Below, piece after piece: positions 31,930-40,327 of a DNA stretch of 40,332 bases (within the stretch, counting starts at the first letter, position 1; every line of letters starts with the position of its first letter). A program made the translations under genes and the position numbers. This DNA is from Micromonospora okii (GTDB lineage: Bacteria > Actinomycetota > Actinomycetes > Mycobacteriales > Micromonosporaceae). The stretch lies in contig NZ_BBZF01000020.1 of NCBI RefSeq assembly GCF_020884795.1, positions 1 to 40,332 of the forward strand, given 5' to 3'. The notes under the pieces are model-generated. The model was given only the letters and a program-made list of their open reading frames with translations, searched no databases and was not told where the DNA came from.

Positions 31930-33459
31930 CTAGGTGAGGAAGTTCTTGAGCTCGAAGACGAGCTTGCGGATGTGGCCGGAGATGACCGGGGTGCCCAGGT
32001 CCTTGAAGCGCTGCCGGAACCACGGGTTGACGATTTGGGTGCCGGAGCTGTTGACCGAGCCCACCGGGATGAACTTCACCCCGGAGCGGTGCACCGCCTC
32101 GATGCCGTCGAACAGCGGCTGGGAGCGGTCGAACTCGTAGAAGTCCGAGATCCACACCAGGACGGTGTTGCGCGGCTCGGTGATCTTGGGCCGGGCCATC
32201 GCCATCGCCACCGGCCCGTCGTTGCCGCCGCCGAGCTTGGTGCGCAGCAGCACCTCGAACGGGTCGTGCACCCACGGCGTCAGGTCCAGCGCCCGGGTGT
32301 CGTACGCGATGAGGTGCACGTCCACCTTGGGCAGCCCGGCGAAGATCGACGCCAGGATCGTGCAGTTGACCATCGAGTCGACCATCGAGCCGGACTGGTC
32401 GACCACCACGATCAGCCGGGCCGGGGTGGTGCGCCGTGCGGTCTGCCGGTAGTAGAGCCGGTCGACGTAGAGGCGCTGGTCCTCCGGGCTCCAGTTGGTG
32501 AGGTTCTTCCAGATCGTGCGGTCGATGTCGAGGTTGCGGAACACCCGCTTCGGCGGCACCGACCGGTCGACGACGCCGACGCTGGTCTGCTCGACCTGGG
32601 TGCGCAGCACCTCGGCGACCTCGTCGACGTAGCGGCGGATGAGCGCCTTGGCGTTGGCCAACGCCACCCCGGACAGGTTCGACTTGTCCCGCAGGAGCTG
32701 CTCGATCAGCGACATGCTCGGGGTGAGCTTCGCGGCGAGCCTCGGATCGGCGAGCACCTCGCGCAGGTGCATCCGGCGGACCAGGTCGCCCTCCAGGCCG
32801 GCCAGCACCCCGCCCAGGCCGCCGCCGCCCAGCCCGCCCCCCGCCCCGGCCTGCCGGCGCAGCTCGCCGGGCTCGCAGCCCAGCGCCCGCTCGAACCAGC
32901 GGGCGTCGGACTGCCACCGGGCGAGCTGGGTGGCGCTGACGCTGCCCGCCCCGGTGGCGAAGACGTTGAGCAGCAGCTTGGACACCAGCGCGGCCCGCCG
33001 CACCTCGGCCGCGCCCGGCCCGGCGGCACCGTCGTCGGCCCTAGCCGGGGCTGCGGCACTGGCCTCGGCCCTAGCCCGGGCTGCGGCACCGTCCTCGGCC
33101 ACGTCCGGCGCGGCGGCACCGTCCTCAACCGCGACCGGGGCGGTGGCACCCTCCTCGGCGGGCGGTCCGTCGCCCGCCGGGCGGTCGGCGGTGAGCAGGC
33201 CGTCCAGCTCGGCGGCGAGGTCGGGGAAGCGCTGCACCACGGTGTCGACGGAGACCGACGGGTCCAGCAGCGCGGCCGGCAGCCCGAGGTCGTCGACGAC
33301 GGCCACGCTGGCCGCCTCCAGGGACGGCTGCTCCTGCGCGGGGTCGAACAGGCGAGCCAGCAGCCGCCAGTAGAGCACCTGCCGGCGGTTCGCGTCGGAA
33401 TGCACCGGCCCGTCGGCGGGCACGGGCGCGCCCTGCGGCGCGGCGGGGGTGGTGGTCAT
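31930..33459 (-). CDS. VWA domain protein (CoxE/YehP-like)
   Basis: A 509-residue protein. Residues 1-95 and 150-330 are helical (VSATQLARWQSDARWFERAL, PSMSLIEQLLRDKSNLSGVA). The von Willebrand A domain occupies about 345-509 with MIDAS motif VVVDQSGSMVDSMV (DxSxS at 354-358) and a second Asp in VLVWISDFYEF, so metal-dependent partner binding should be intact. Residues about 101-150 are five 10-residue Ala/Asp-rich repeats. ATG 33459 overlaps the upstream gene's stop (ATGA). It is the expected partner of the MoxR ATPase immediately downstream. Confidence 0.92.
   Translation of the reverse strand: MTTTPAAPQGAPVPADGPVHSDANRRQVLYWRLLARLFDPAQEQPSLEAASVAVVDDLGLPAALLDPSVSVDTVVQRFPDLAAELDGLLTADRPAGDGPPAEEGATAPVAVEDGAAAPDVAEDGAAARARAEASAAAPARADDGAAGPGAAEVRRAALVSKLLLNVFATGAGSVSATQLARWQSDARWFERALGCEPGELRRQAGAGGGLGGGGLGGVLAGLEGDLVRRMHLREVLADPRLAAKLTPSMSLIEQLLRDKSNLSGVALANAKALIRRYVDEVAEVLRTQVEQTSVGVVDRSVPPKRVFRNLDIDRTIWKNLTNWSPEDQRLYVDRLYYRQTARRTTPARLIVVVDQSGSMVDSMVNCTILASIFAGLPKVDVHLIAYDTRALDLTPWVHDPFEVLLRTKLGGGNDGPVAMAMARPKITEPRNTVLVWISDFYEFDRSQPLFDGIEAVHRSGVKFIPVGSVNSSGTQIVNPWFRQRFKDLGTPVISGHIRKLVFELKNFLT
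33008..33157 (-). repeat. Five 30-bp tandem repeats in the VWA gene
   Basis: Units start at 33008, 33038, 33068, 33098 and 33128. They encode the decapeptides EEGATAPVAV, EDGAAAPDVA, EDGAAARARA, EASAAAPARA and DDGAAGPGAA, a linker between helical regions. All units keep frame. Confidence 0.85.
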
Positions 33460-34868
33460 CGGCGCAGCAGCCTTCCCGCGCGTTCCCGCAGCACGGCGAC
33501 GGAGTCGCCGGCCTTCGCCTCGGCCTTGGCGACCTTCGGATCGGTGGGGCCCTGCGCCCAGTCGCCGTTGTGCGCCTCGACCGCGGCGCGCTTGACGGTG
33601 GCCCGCACGGCGAGCGGCTGCACCGTCCACCGGCCGGCGTCCCAGCGCAGCAGCCCCAGGCAGGCCGTCGAGGCGGCGACCAGGGCGGGGGTGAGCGGGC
33701 CGCAGGTCGGCAGCCGGTCGACGTCGACCGCGACGGCCTCGCCGTCGACGGTGAACCGGACGACGCCGTCGTCCGCCTTGGCGGTGGCGTAGCCCTCCAA
33801 CAGCACCGGCTCGGCGAGGGCGACCGGGTGCCGGTCGAGCGGCTCCAGCGGCGCGGCGAGCGCGGCGGGCAGCAGCACCCGGGCGGTGGCGAACGGGTCG
33901 GCCGGCTCCCCCAGCCGGGCCCGGTCGTCGCGCCACCAGAGGTCGCCGCCGGTCAGCGGCAGGTCGGTCACCTCCAAGGCCCGGCGCTCGGCGAGCGCGG
34001 CCAGCAGGACCGGGTGGTCGGCGAGCAACCGCCACAGCGCCGGCCCCACGATGGTGTCGACCTTGGCGGCGGCGACGGCGGTGCGCACGAGCCGGGCCGG
34101 GCCGCCGCCGGCCGGCTCCAGGACGGCGTGCGCCTGCACCTGGACGGCGGTGGCGTGCTCGTGCACGTCGACGCCGAGCACCAGCAGCCGGCCGGAGACG
34201 GTCTCGACGCCCGACGGGTCGGCGACGCCGGCGGCGGGCTGGGCGAGCAGCACGGCGCGGGCCCACAGGTCGGCCCAGCGGCGGGCCGGCACCGCCGGCA
34301 TGGTGGCCACCGGGCAGGACGCCCGCAGCTCGGCGGCCAGGCCGTCGAGGAGCACGCCGAGCCGGCGCAGCGCCGGGACGGCGAGGACCGCCTCGACGGG
34401 CCGGTGACCGGCGGCGACGAGGTCGTGGTCGACGCCGCGCCAGCCGGTGACGGCCAGCTCGGTCAGCCAGGACCGGGCGGCGGCCAGCGGGGCGGTCGCC
34501 TCGGGCGGGAGCGCGCCGGCCGGCGGGGCGCAGCGCCCGGCGCGCTCCCGCCCGAGGGCGGCGTCGGCCCCGGCGAGCAGGGCGTCGTGCGCCGCGCCGA
34601 GCAGGGCGGTGCGGGCACCGGCCAGGGCGGCCAGGTGCTCGTCGGCCGGCGAGCCGGCGGTGACCTTGGCGACGGCCTCGGCGACGCGGTCGCCGAGCGG
34701 GGTCGCCGCGAGCGCGGCGGCCAGCTCGCCGAGGGCGGCCACCTGCGCCTCGCCCGGCCGGGCCAGGCCGGCGACGAGGGCGTCGTCGAGGCCCGCGACC
34801 AGGTCGAGGGCCGGGGCGAGGCCGGCCGGGGCGGCGTCGCGCAGCGCGCCGAGCTGTGCGCCGCGCAT
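33456..34868 (-). CDS. Uncharacterised 470-aa protein of the SWIM/VWA operon
   Basis: Not recognised as a named family. The protein is acidic and helix-rich, with an Ala-rich N-terminal half (AAALAATPLGDRVAEAVAKV, AARSWLTELAVTGWRGVDHD) and a C-terminal half that looks alpha/beta: RLLVLGVDVHEHATAVQVQA, LEVTDLPLTGGDLWWRDDRA, DGVVRFTVDGEAVAVDVDRL and WTVQPLAVRATVKRAAVEAH. There is no signal peptide or membrane helix. Start and stop both overlap the neighbours: ATG 34868 shares a base with the SWIM stop, and TGA overlaps the VWA ATG. Together with the SWIM protein it totals about 638 residues, so the pair may correspond to a single larger YehQ-like SWIM protein split in two; this is an inference. 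Confidence 0.75.
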   Translation of the reverse strand: MRGAQLGALRDAAPAGLAPALDLVAGLDDALVAGLARPGEAQVAALGELAAALAATPLGDRVAEAVAKVTAGSPADEHLAALAGARTALLGAAHDALLAGADAALGRERAGRCAPPAGALPPEATAPLAAARSWLTELAVTGWRGVDHDLVAAGHRPVEAVLAVPALRRLGVLLDGLAAELRASCPVATMPAVPARRWADLWARAVLLAQPAAGVADPSGVETVSGRLLVLGVDVHEHATAVQVQAHAVLEPAGGGPARLVRTAVAAAKVDTIVGPALWRLLADHPVLLAALAERRALEVTDLPLTGGDLWWRDDRARLGEPADPFATARVLLPAALAAPLEPLDRHPVALAEPVLLEGYATAKADDGVVRFTVDGEAVAVDVDRLPTCGPLTPALVAASTACLGLLRWDAGRWTVQPLAVRATVKRAAVEAHNGDWAQGPTDPKVAKAEAKAGDSVAVLRERAGRLLRR

Positions 34869-35374
34869 CAGCGACCCGCCCCGGTCGCGGGGAACCAGTG
34901 CAGCTCGGGCAGGGGCCCGTCGGCCGCCGGAAGCTCCAGGTAGGTGAGGTGGCGCAGGAAGCGGCTGAACACGACGGCGGCCGGGGTGGGCTCGTGGTGG
35001 CCGTCGAGGCGGCTGGCCAGCTCCGCGCCGGTGCTCACCCCGTCGCTGACGTCGACGCGCAGGTACCGGCCGACGCGCTCGACGCCGTACTGCAGGACCG
35101 CCTCGTCGAGCAGGGCGTGCAGGTGCTTGCAGGGTGCGCCGCGCAGCCCGCCACAGGGCCGGTTGTTGTTGGTGGAGCAGGTGAAGCCGTGGCCGGCGGC
35201 GGCGATGGAGGAGACGTACACCCGCTCGACGTCGGACCCGCTGGACACCACCCCCTGCAGGCGGCCGTCCGCCAGCTCGACGAAGGGAACCTTCGCCAGC
35301 TTGCGGGGACGCGCCGCGGGCAGCACCGGCGCGAGGCTGCGCCGCTCCCACGGGACGTGCTCCGTCTCCAGCAC
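34868..35374 (-). CDS. SWIM zinc finger protein
   Basis: A 168-residue protein from GTG 35374, which follows GGAGGTCCTTCG. The zinc motif is FTCSTNNNRPCGGLRGAPC then KHLHALLDEA, giving ligands Cys66, Cys74, Cys82 and His84, a variant of the SWIM pattern ending in C-x-H. Around it are VPFVELADGRLQGVVSSGSD (a beta-rich lead-in) and VDVSDGVSTGAELASRLDG. SWIM domains bind DNA or protein. As first gene of the five-gene operon it may supply target recognition for the MoxR-VWA machine. Its stop overlaps the next start. Confidence 0.85.
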   Translation of the reverse strand: MLETEHVPWERRSLAPVLPAARPRKLAKVPFVELADGRLQGVVSSGSDVERVYVSSIAAAGHGFTCSTNNNRPCGGLRGAPCKHLHALLDEAVLQYGVERVGRYLRVDVSDGVSTGAELASRLDGHHEPTPAAVVFSRFLRHLTYLELPAADGPLPELHWFPATGAGR

Positions 35375-35391
35375 CGAAGGACCTCCGCACC

Positions 35392-35440
35392 CGGCGCGCC
35401 ACCCGGGCGCGCCGACTCCGCGCCGGCCACGGGCCGGCGC
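35392..35440 (-). promoter_or_regulatory. Two tandem hairpins in the SWIM operon 5' region
   Basis: CGGCGCGCC/GGCGCGCCG (35392-35400, 35406-35414) and GCGCCGGCC/GGCCGGCGC (35420-35428, 35432-35440) are both perfect 9-bp stems. They lie 18 and 46 bp upstream of the SWIM start, in the 301-bp gap (35375-35675) shared with pgi. They may be operators or leader structure. The rest of the gap holds a TACGGT (35626-35631) that could be a pgi -10 element. Confidence 0.45.
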
Positions 35441-35675
35441 ACGACGAATGGGGATGGCGGGGCACGACGGCCCGCCGGAACCGGGGCCGCCCGGGCGCCC
35501 GTTCCGAGAAGGATCATGCACGGCGGGTACGACAGGAACGCCGTCCGCCCCCTGGCGATGATCCGATCCGGGGTGCGACACGTCCCGGCTGGTGGCAATC
35601 TGGCCCGTACGGCCGGAAACGCGCATACGGTGACGGCCGCCGGTGAAACGAGTGGGTGCGGGAGGAGAGCCGGGA

Positions 35676-37310
35676 ATGGCCGATGAGATCACCACCACCG
35701 ACGAGTGGCGGGCGCTGGCGGCGCACGCGGAGAAGGTGCGCCACGAGCACCTGCGCGACCTGTTCGCCGCCGACCCGGACCGCGGTGAGCGGCTGGCCGG
35801 CGAGGTGGCGGACCTGCACGTCGACTACAGCAAGAACCTGGTCACCGACGAGACGCTGACCCTGCTCGCCGCCCTGGCGCGGCGGGCCCGGCTGACCGAC
35901 CGGATCGCCGCGATGTTCTCCGGCGCGCACGTCAACACCACCGAGGACCGGGCGGTGCTGCACACCGCGCTGCGCCGCCCGGCGGGCGCGCCGCTGACCG
36001 TGGACGGCCGCGACGTGGTGGCCGACGTACACGCGGTGCTGGACCGGATGGCGGCCTTCGCCGACCGGGTCCGCTCCGGCGAGTGGGTCGGGCAGACCGG
36101 CGAGCGCATCCGTACGGTGGTCAACATCGGCATCGGCGGCTCCGACCTCGGGCCGGTGATGGCGTACGAGGCGCTGAAGGCGTACCGGGACGCGGGGATC
36201 GCCTGCCGGTTCGTCTCCAACATCGACCCCACCGACATCGCCGAGGCCACCGCCGACCTGGACCCGGCGAGCACCCTGTTCGTGGTGGTGTCGAAGACGT
36301 TCTCCACCCAGGAGACCCTGACCAACGCGCGGCAGGCGCGCGAGTGGCTGCTCGCCGGCCTGGGCGGGGACGCGTCGGCCGTGGCCCGGCACTTCGTGGC
36401 GGTGAGCACCAACGAGCAGCGGGTACGGGAGTTCGGCATCGACCCGGAGAACATGTTCGGCTTTTGGGACTGGGTTGGCGGGCGGTACTCGCTGCCCTCG
36501 GCCGTGGGCCTGTCGGTGATGCTGGCGGTCGGGCCGGAGCGCTTCCGGGAACTGCTGGCCGGGTACCACGCCGTCGACGAGCACTTCCGCACCACGCCGG
36601 TGGAGCGCAACGTGCCGGCGCTGCTCGGGCTGCTCAACGTCTGGTACACGAACTTCCTCGGCGCGCAGACCCACGCGGTGCTGCCGTACTCGCAGTACCT
36701 GCACCGGTTCCCGGCGTATCTCCAGCAGCTCACCATGGAGAGCAACGGCAAGTCGGTGACCCTCGACGGCACCCGGGTGTCGTACGACACCGGGGAGATC
36801 TTCTGGGGCGAGCCCGGCACCAACGGCCAGCACGCCTTCTACCAGCTCATCCACCAGGGCACCCGGCTGGTGCCGGCGGACTTCATCGGGTTCAGCCGGC
36901 CCGCGCACGACCTGGACGACATGCACGACCTGTTCATGTCGAACTTCTTCGCGCAGACCGCCGCGCTGGCCTTCGGCCGGACGCGGGAGCAGGTCGAGGC
37001 CGACGGCACCCCGGCGGAGCTGGCGGAGCACAAGGTGATGCCGGGCAACCACCCGACCACCTCGATCACCGCCGCCGCGCTGACCCCGGCCGTGCTCGGC
37101 CAGCTCATCGCGCTGTACGAGCACATCGTCTTCACCGAGGGCGCGATCTGGGACATCAACCCGTTCGACCAGTGGGGGGTGGAGCTGGGCAAGGTGCTGG
37201 CCAACCAGCTCGCGCCGCTGCTCACCGGCGAGGAGGCCGACCTGTCGGGGCTGGACTCGTCCACCCGGGCCCTGATCACCCGGTACCGGGCGCAGCGGCA
37301 CACTGACTGA
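35676..37310 (+). CDS. pgi: Glucose-6-phosphate isomerase
   Basis: A 544-residue cytoplasmic enzyme interconverting glucose-6-phosphate and fructose-6-phosphate. Both family signatures are present: VSKTFSTQETLTN within the first sugar-isomerase domain, and GAIWDINPFDQWGVELGKVL near the end. Active-site stretches IGIGGSDLGPVMAYEALKAY, FGFWDWVGGRYSLPSAVGLS, MESNGKSVTLDGTRV and GEPGTNGQHAFYQLIHQG are intact. ATG 35676 follows GGGAGGAGAGCCGGGA. It runs opposite to the SWIM operon and is closed by a strong terminator. It is a housekeeping gene, unrelated to its neighbours as far as can be seen. Confidence 0.97.
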   Translation: MADEITTTDEWRALAAHAEKVRHEHLRDLFAADPDRGERLAGEVADLHVDYSKNLVTDETLTLLAALARRARLTDRIAAMFSGAHVNTTEDRAVLHTALRRPAGAPLTVDGRDVVADVHAVLDRMAAFADRVRSGEWVGQTGERIRTVVNIGIGGSDLGPVMAYEALKAYRDAGIACRFVSNIDPTDIAEATADLDPASTLFVVVSKTFSTQETLTNARQAREWLLAGLGGDASAVARHFVAVSTNEQRVREFGIDPENMFGFWDWVGGRYSLPSAVGLSVMLAVGPERFRELLAGYHAVDEHFRTTPVERNVPALLGLLNVWYTNFLGAQTHAVLPYSQYLHRFPAYLQQLTMESNGKSVTLDGTRVSYDTGEIFWGEPGTNGQHAFYQLIHQGTRLVPADFIGFSRPAHDLDDMHDLFMSNFFAQTAALAFGRTREQVEADGTPAELAEHKVMPGNHPTTSITAAALTPAVLGQLIALYEHIVFTEGAIWDINPFDQWGVELGKVLANQLAPLLTGEEADLSGLDSSTRALITRYRAQRHTD

Positions 37311-37331
37311 TCGTCACCCCCGTCCTGTCTG

Positions 37332-37363
37332 ATCGGCCGACGCCCGCACGGGCGTCGGCCGAT
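37332..37363 (+). terminator. pgi terminator
   Basis: ATCGGCCGACGCCCG (37332-37346) pairs perfectly with 37349-37363 over a 2-base gap (so a short real loop). TAGTCTT follows, the nearest thing to a U-tract in this window. It lies 21 bp after the pgi stop. Confidence 0.85.
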
Positions 37364-37571
37364 TAGTCTTCTGGCGCCCGCGAAACGCGTCCGCCCTCCG
37401 CGCCGGCGTTTCCCTGCAGATGGCACGGCCTCGCGCTGACTTTTGTCACCCCGAACCGTGTAGCACGCATTCCGCTTCGTGACTTAGGGCACTGGGTTCG
37501 GTCTGCCACCTCCACGAGACTCGATGCATCGCCGGCGAACGGAACCGGCCGGGATCGCGGAGGGGGCCACG

Positions 37572-40169
37572 GTGGACGAGCGCTACGACAACTACTGCGC
37601 CGCTGACCGGCTCTTCTACGACTCGTTGGGCAGCTCGGCCGCGCAGCCGACCTTCGCCTCGGCCGACCGGCCGGCGCCGGAGGGCTGGAAGCGGGAGCCG
37701 CTCGGCGAGTGGCTCATCCAGGCCCCGGAGGGCGGCTCGCTGCCCCCGCAGGGCTGGAAGATCCACGTGTCGGCCACCCTGGACAACGCCGAGCGGGTGC
37801 TCGACGCCGTCTGGTCCTACTGCGTGCCGCGCGGGCTGTCGTTCAAGTTCCTGCGCGGCCCGCGCACCCTGCTGCTGCGCAACTCCAAGTACGCCTCCCG
37901 CTCGGCCAGCGGCAAGTTCGTCACCATCTACCCGCGTGACGAGGCCGAGCTGGAGCTGGCCTGCAAGGAGCTCGACGCGCTGCTGGGCGGCGAGGCCGGG
38001 CCGTACATCCTCAGCGACCTGCGCTACGGTGCCGGCCCGGTGTACGTGCGCTACGGCGGCTTCGCCCGCCGCTACTGCCTCTCCTCCGACGGGCAGATGG
38101 TCCCGGCCATCGCCGACGCCACCGGCACGCTGGTGCCGGACCGCCGCGAGCCGGTCTTCCACCTGCCCGAGTGGGTCACCCTGCCGGACTTCCTGGCCCC
38201 GCATCTGGCCGCCCGCAACGCCACCAGCACCACCGAGGTGCCGTACAAGATCGAGAAAGTCATCCACTTCTCCAACGGCGGCGGCCTGTACGTGGGCCGG
38301 GACCTGCGCACCGACACCCAGGTGGTGCTCAAGGAGGCCCGCCCGCACGCCGGCCTGGACGCCGACGGCACCGACGCGGTGGCCCGGCTGAAGCGGGAGG
38401 CCGCCAACCTGCGCCGGCTCGCCGACCTGCCCCAGGTGCCCGCCGTACACGACGAGTTCGACATCGGCGACCACCGGTTCGTCGCCCTGGAGTTCATCGA
38501 GGGCCGGTCGCTGAACAAGCTGGTCGTGGAGAAGTACCCGCTGATCGACGGCGACGCCACCGACGCCGACCGGGCCGCGTACGCCGACTGGGCGCGCGAC
38601 GTCCTGACCCAGGTCGAGACGGTCATCGCGGACATCCACGAACGCGGGCTGGTCTACGGCGACCTGCACCTGTTCAACATCATGATCCGCCCCGACGACC
38701 GGGTGGCGCTGGTCGACTTCGAGGTCGCCGCGCCGATCGAGGGGCACCGCCGGCCCGGGCTGCGCAACCAGGGGTTCGCCGCGCCCAACGACCGGACCGG
38801 CCCGGCCGTCGACCGGTACGCGCTGGCCTGCCTGCGCCTGGCGCTGTTCCTTCCGCTGACCCAGCTCGTCCGGCTCGCCCCCGACAAGGCCGCGCACCTG
38901 GCCGACGTGATCGCCGAGAACTTCCCGGTCCCCCGCGAGTGGCTGGCCGAGGCGGTCGCCGAGATCACCGGCTCCGACGACCCGCAGGCCGACCGCCCCG
39001 AGGTGTACGACCTCGACGGCGAGTGGCCCGACGTACGGGACCGGCTGCGCACCTCGATCCTGGCCAGCGCCACGCCCGACCGCGACGACCGGCTCTTCCC
39101 CGGCGACATCGAGCAGTTCCGCAGCGGCGGGCTCACCCTCGCCCACGGGGCCGCCGGGGTGCTGCACGCGCTCGCCGCCAGCGGCGCGGGGCGCTGGCCG
39201 GAGCACGAGGAGTGGCTGGCCCGCCGGGCCACCTTCCCCGCCTCCGGCACCGGCATCGGCTTCTACGACGGCCTGCACGGGGTGGCGTACGCGCTGGATC
39301 ACCTGGGCCGCCGCTCCGAGGCCCTCGACGTGCTCGACATCTGCCTGCGCCAGCCCTGGACCGAGCTCGACCTGAGCCTGTCCAGCGGGTTGTCCGGGAT
39401 CGCCCTGAACCTCGCCGAGCTGGCGGGGCGCACCGGGGAGTCGAAGCTGCGCGACGCCGCCGACGAGGCGACGGCGATCGTGATCGACCGGCTCTCCGAC
39501 GACCCCGGCCCGGACGTCAGCGGCGGCCGGAACCCGTACGCGGGACTGCTGCGCGGGCGCACCGGGGCGGCGTTGCTGCTGCTGCGGATGCACGAGCTGA
39601 CGGGCGAGGAGGCGCTGCTGGAACACGCCGCCACCGCCCTGCGGCAGGATCTGCGGCGCTGCGTGGTCCGCCCCAACGGGTCGCTGGAGGTCAACGAGGG
39701 CTGGCGGACGATGCCGTACCTCGGGCAGGGCAGCGTCGGCATCGGCCTGGTGCTCGACCAGTACCTGCGGCACCGCGCCGACGAGCGCTTCGCCGAGGCC
39801 AGCGCCGGCGTGCGGCTGGCCGCCCGGTCCCCGTTCTACGCCCAGACCGGCCTCTTCGCCGGCCGGGCCGGGATCATCACGTACCTGGCGACGCTGACCG
39901 ACGACCCACGGCAGCGCGACGAGCTGGCCGGGCAGCTACGCCGGCTCGCCTGGCACGCCCTGCCGTACGGCGGCGGCACCGCCTTCCCCGGCGAGCAGTT
40001 GCTGCGGCTCTCCATGGACCTGGGCACCGGCACCGCCGGGGTGCTGTTCGCGCTGGCCTCGGTGCGGCACGACGAGCCGGTGACACTGCCCTTCCTCGCG
40101 CCGCTGACCGGCGCCCCGAGACTCCCTCGCCGCGGCGAGGGCGACCACCCGCACCACGACGGGAGGTGA
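37572..40169 (+). CDS. Class III lanthipeptide synthetase (LanKC)
   Basis: An 865-residue trifunctional enzyme from GTG 37572, chosen because GGAGGGGG lies 5 bases upstream and MDERYDNYCAADRLFYDSLG is the usual family start. An ATG at 37524 would add 16 residues. Residues 1-215 form the phosphoserine lyase. The kinase (about 222-480) has VVLKEARPH, the catalytic loop GLVYGDLHLFNIMI (about 360) and LVDFEVA in place of DFG. The cyclase-like domain (about 500-850) has LANC-style repeats (GIGFYDGLHGVAYALDHLGR, SSGLSGIALNLAEL, QGSVGIGLVLDQYL, FAGRAGIITYLATLTDD) but lacks the Cys/Cys/His zinc ligands, which marks class III rather than class IV. It phosphorylates Ser in the precursor, eliminates phosphate and closes (methyl)lanthionine or labionin rings. 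The precursor gene follows 6 bp later. Confidence 0.94.
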   Translation: MDERYDNYCAADRLFYDSLGSSAAQPTFASADRPAPEGWKREPLGEWLIQAPEGGSLPPQGWKIHVSATLDNAERVLDAVWSYCVPRGLSFKFLRGPRTLLLRNSKYASRSASGKFVTIYPRDEAELELACKELDALLGGEAGPYILSDLRYGAGPVYVRYGGFARRYCLSSDGQMVPAIADATGTLVPDRREPVFHLPEWVTLPDFLAPHLAARNATSTTEVPYKIEKVIHFSNGGGLYVGRDLRTDTQVVLKEARPHAGLDADGTDAVARLKREAANLRRLADLPQVPAVHDEFDIGDHRFVALEFIEGRSLNKLVVEKYPLIDGDATDADRAAYADWARDVLTQVETVIADIHERGLVYGDLHLFNIMIRPDDRVALVDFEVAAPIEGHRRPGLRNQGFAAPNDRTGPAVDRYALACLRLALFLPLTQLVRLAPDKAAHLADVIAENFPVPREWLAEAVAEITGSDDPQADRPEVYDLDGEWPDVRDRLRTSILASATPDRDDRLFPGDIEQFRSGGLTLAHGAAGVLHALAASGAGRWPEHEEWLARRATFPASGTGIGFYDGLHGVAYALDHLGRRSEALDVLDICLRQPWTELDLSLSSGLSGIALNLAELAGRTGESKLRDAADEATAIVIDRLSDDPGPDVSGGRNPYAGLLRGRTGAALLLLRMHELTGEEALLEHAATALRQDLRRCVVRPNGSLEVNEGWRTMPYLGQGSVGIGLVLDQYLRHRADERFAEASAGVRLAARSPFYAQTGLFAGRAGIITYLATLTDDPRQRDELAGQLRRLAWHALPYGGGTAFPGEQLLRLSMDLGTGTAGVLFALASVRHDEPVTLPFLAPLTGAPRLPRRGEGDHPHHDGR

Positions 40170-40175
40170 ACGACC

Positions 40176-40292
40176 ATGGCGCTCCTCGACCTGCAGGGCC
40201 TGGAGGTGGCCCGGACCGATTTTCCCGGCCCCGCCTCCAACGCCAGCGTGGTCCTCTGCCCCATCAGCGTGATGTCCCTCATCACCTGCTGA
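40176..40292 (+). CDS. Class III lanthipeptide precursor peptide (AmfS/SapB-like)
   Basis: A 38-residue gene product. The leader MALLDLQGLEVARTDFPGPA contains the LLDLQGLE motif that class III synthetases recognise. The core SNASVVLCPISVMSLITC has two consecutive S-x-x-S-x-x-x-C units (SNASVVLC and SVMSLITC), the labionin or lanthionine signature of AmfS, SapB and catenulipeptin-type peptides. ATG 40176 follows GGGAGGTGAACGACC. It lies 6 bp after the LanKC stop, and another strong ribosome-binding site follows 25 bp after its own stop. The core differs from SapB in its hydrophobic residues, so a morphogenetic (aerial hyphae) role is only a family-based guess. Confidence 0.93.
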   Translation: MALLDLQGLEVARTDFPGPASNASVVLCPISVMSLITC

Positions 40293-40317
40293 CGAACCCG
40301 ACCGGCCACCACAACGG

Positions 40318-40327
40318 AAGGAGGTGA
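40318..40327 (+). promoter_or_regulatory. Perfect Shine-Dalgarno sequence at the window end
   Basis: AAGGAGGTGA is fully complementary to the usual actinobacterial 16S rRNA 3' end. Only 5 bases remain after it, so a start codon is expected within a few bases beyond 40332. The context GGAGGTGAAC is the same as in front of the precursor gene (GGAGGTGAACGACC), which suggests either a second precursor copy or the next operon gene. Confidence 0.75.

Noticed and set aside
27935..31933. Very long open frame on the plus strand opposite DUF5682 and MoxR (over 1300 codons)
   Set aside because: Its translation is Arg/Gly/Gln-rich without domains, while the opposite strand encodes recognisable families; high GC keeps antisense frames open.
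37446..39773. Long minus-strand frame opposite the lanthipeptide synthetase
   Set aside because: Antisense to a clear LanKC, with no domain signal.
37572..40169. Class IV (LanL) assignment of the synthetase
   Set aside because: The cyclase domain lacks the Cys-Cys-His zinc ligands expected in class IV; the segments around GQGSVGIG and FAGRAGI have no Cys or His ligands.
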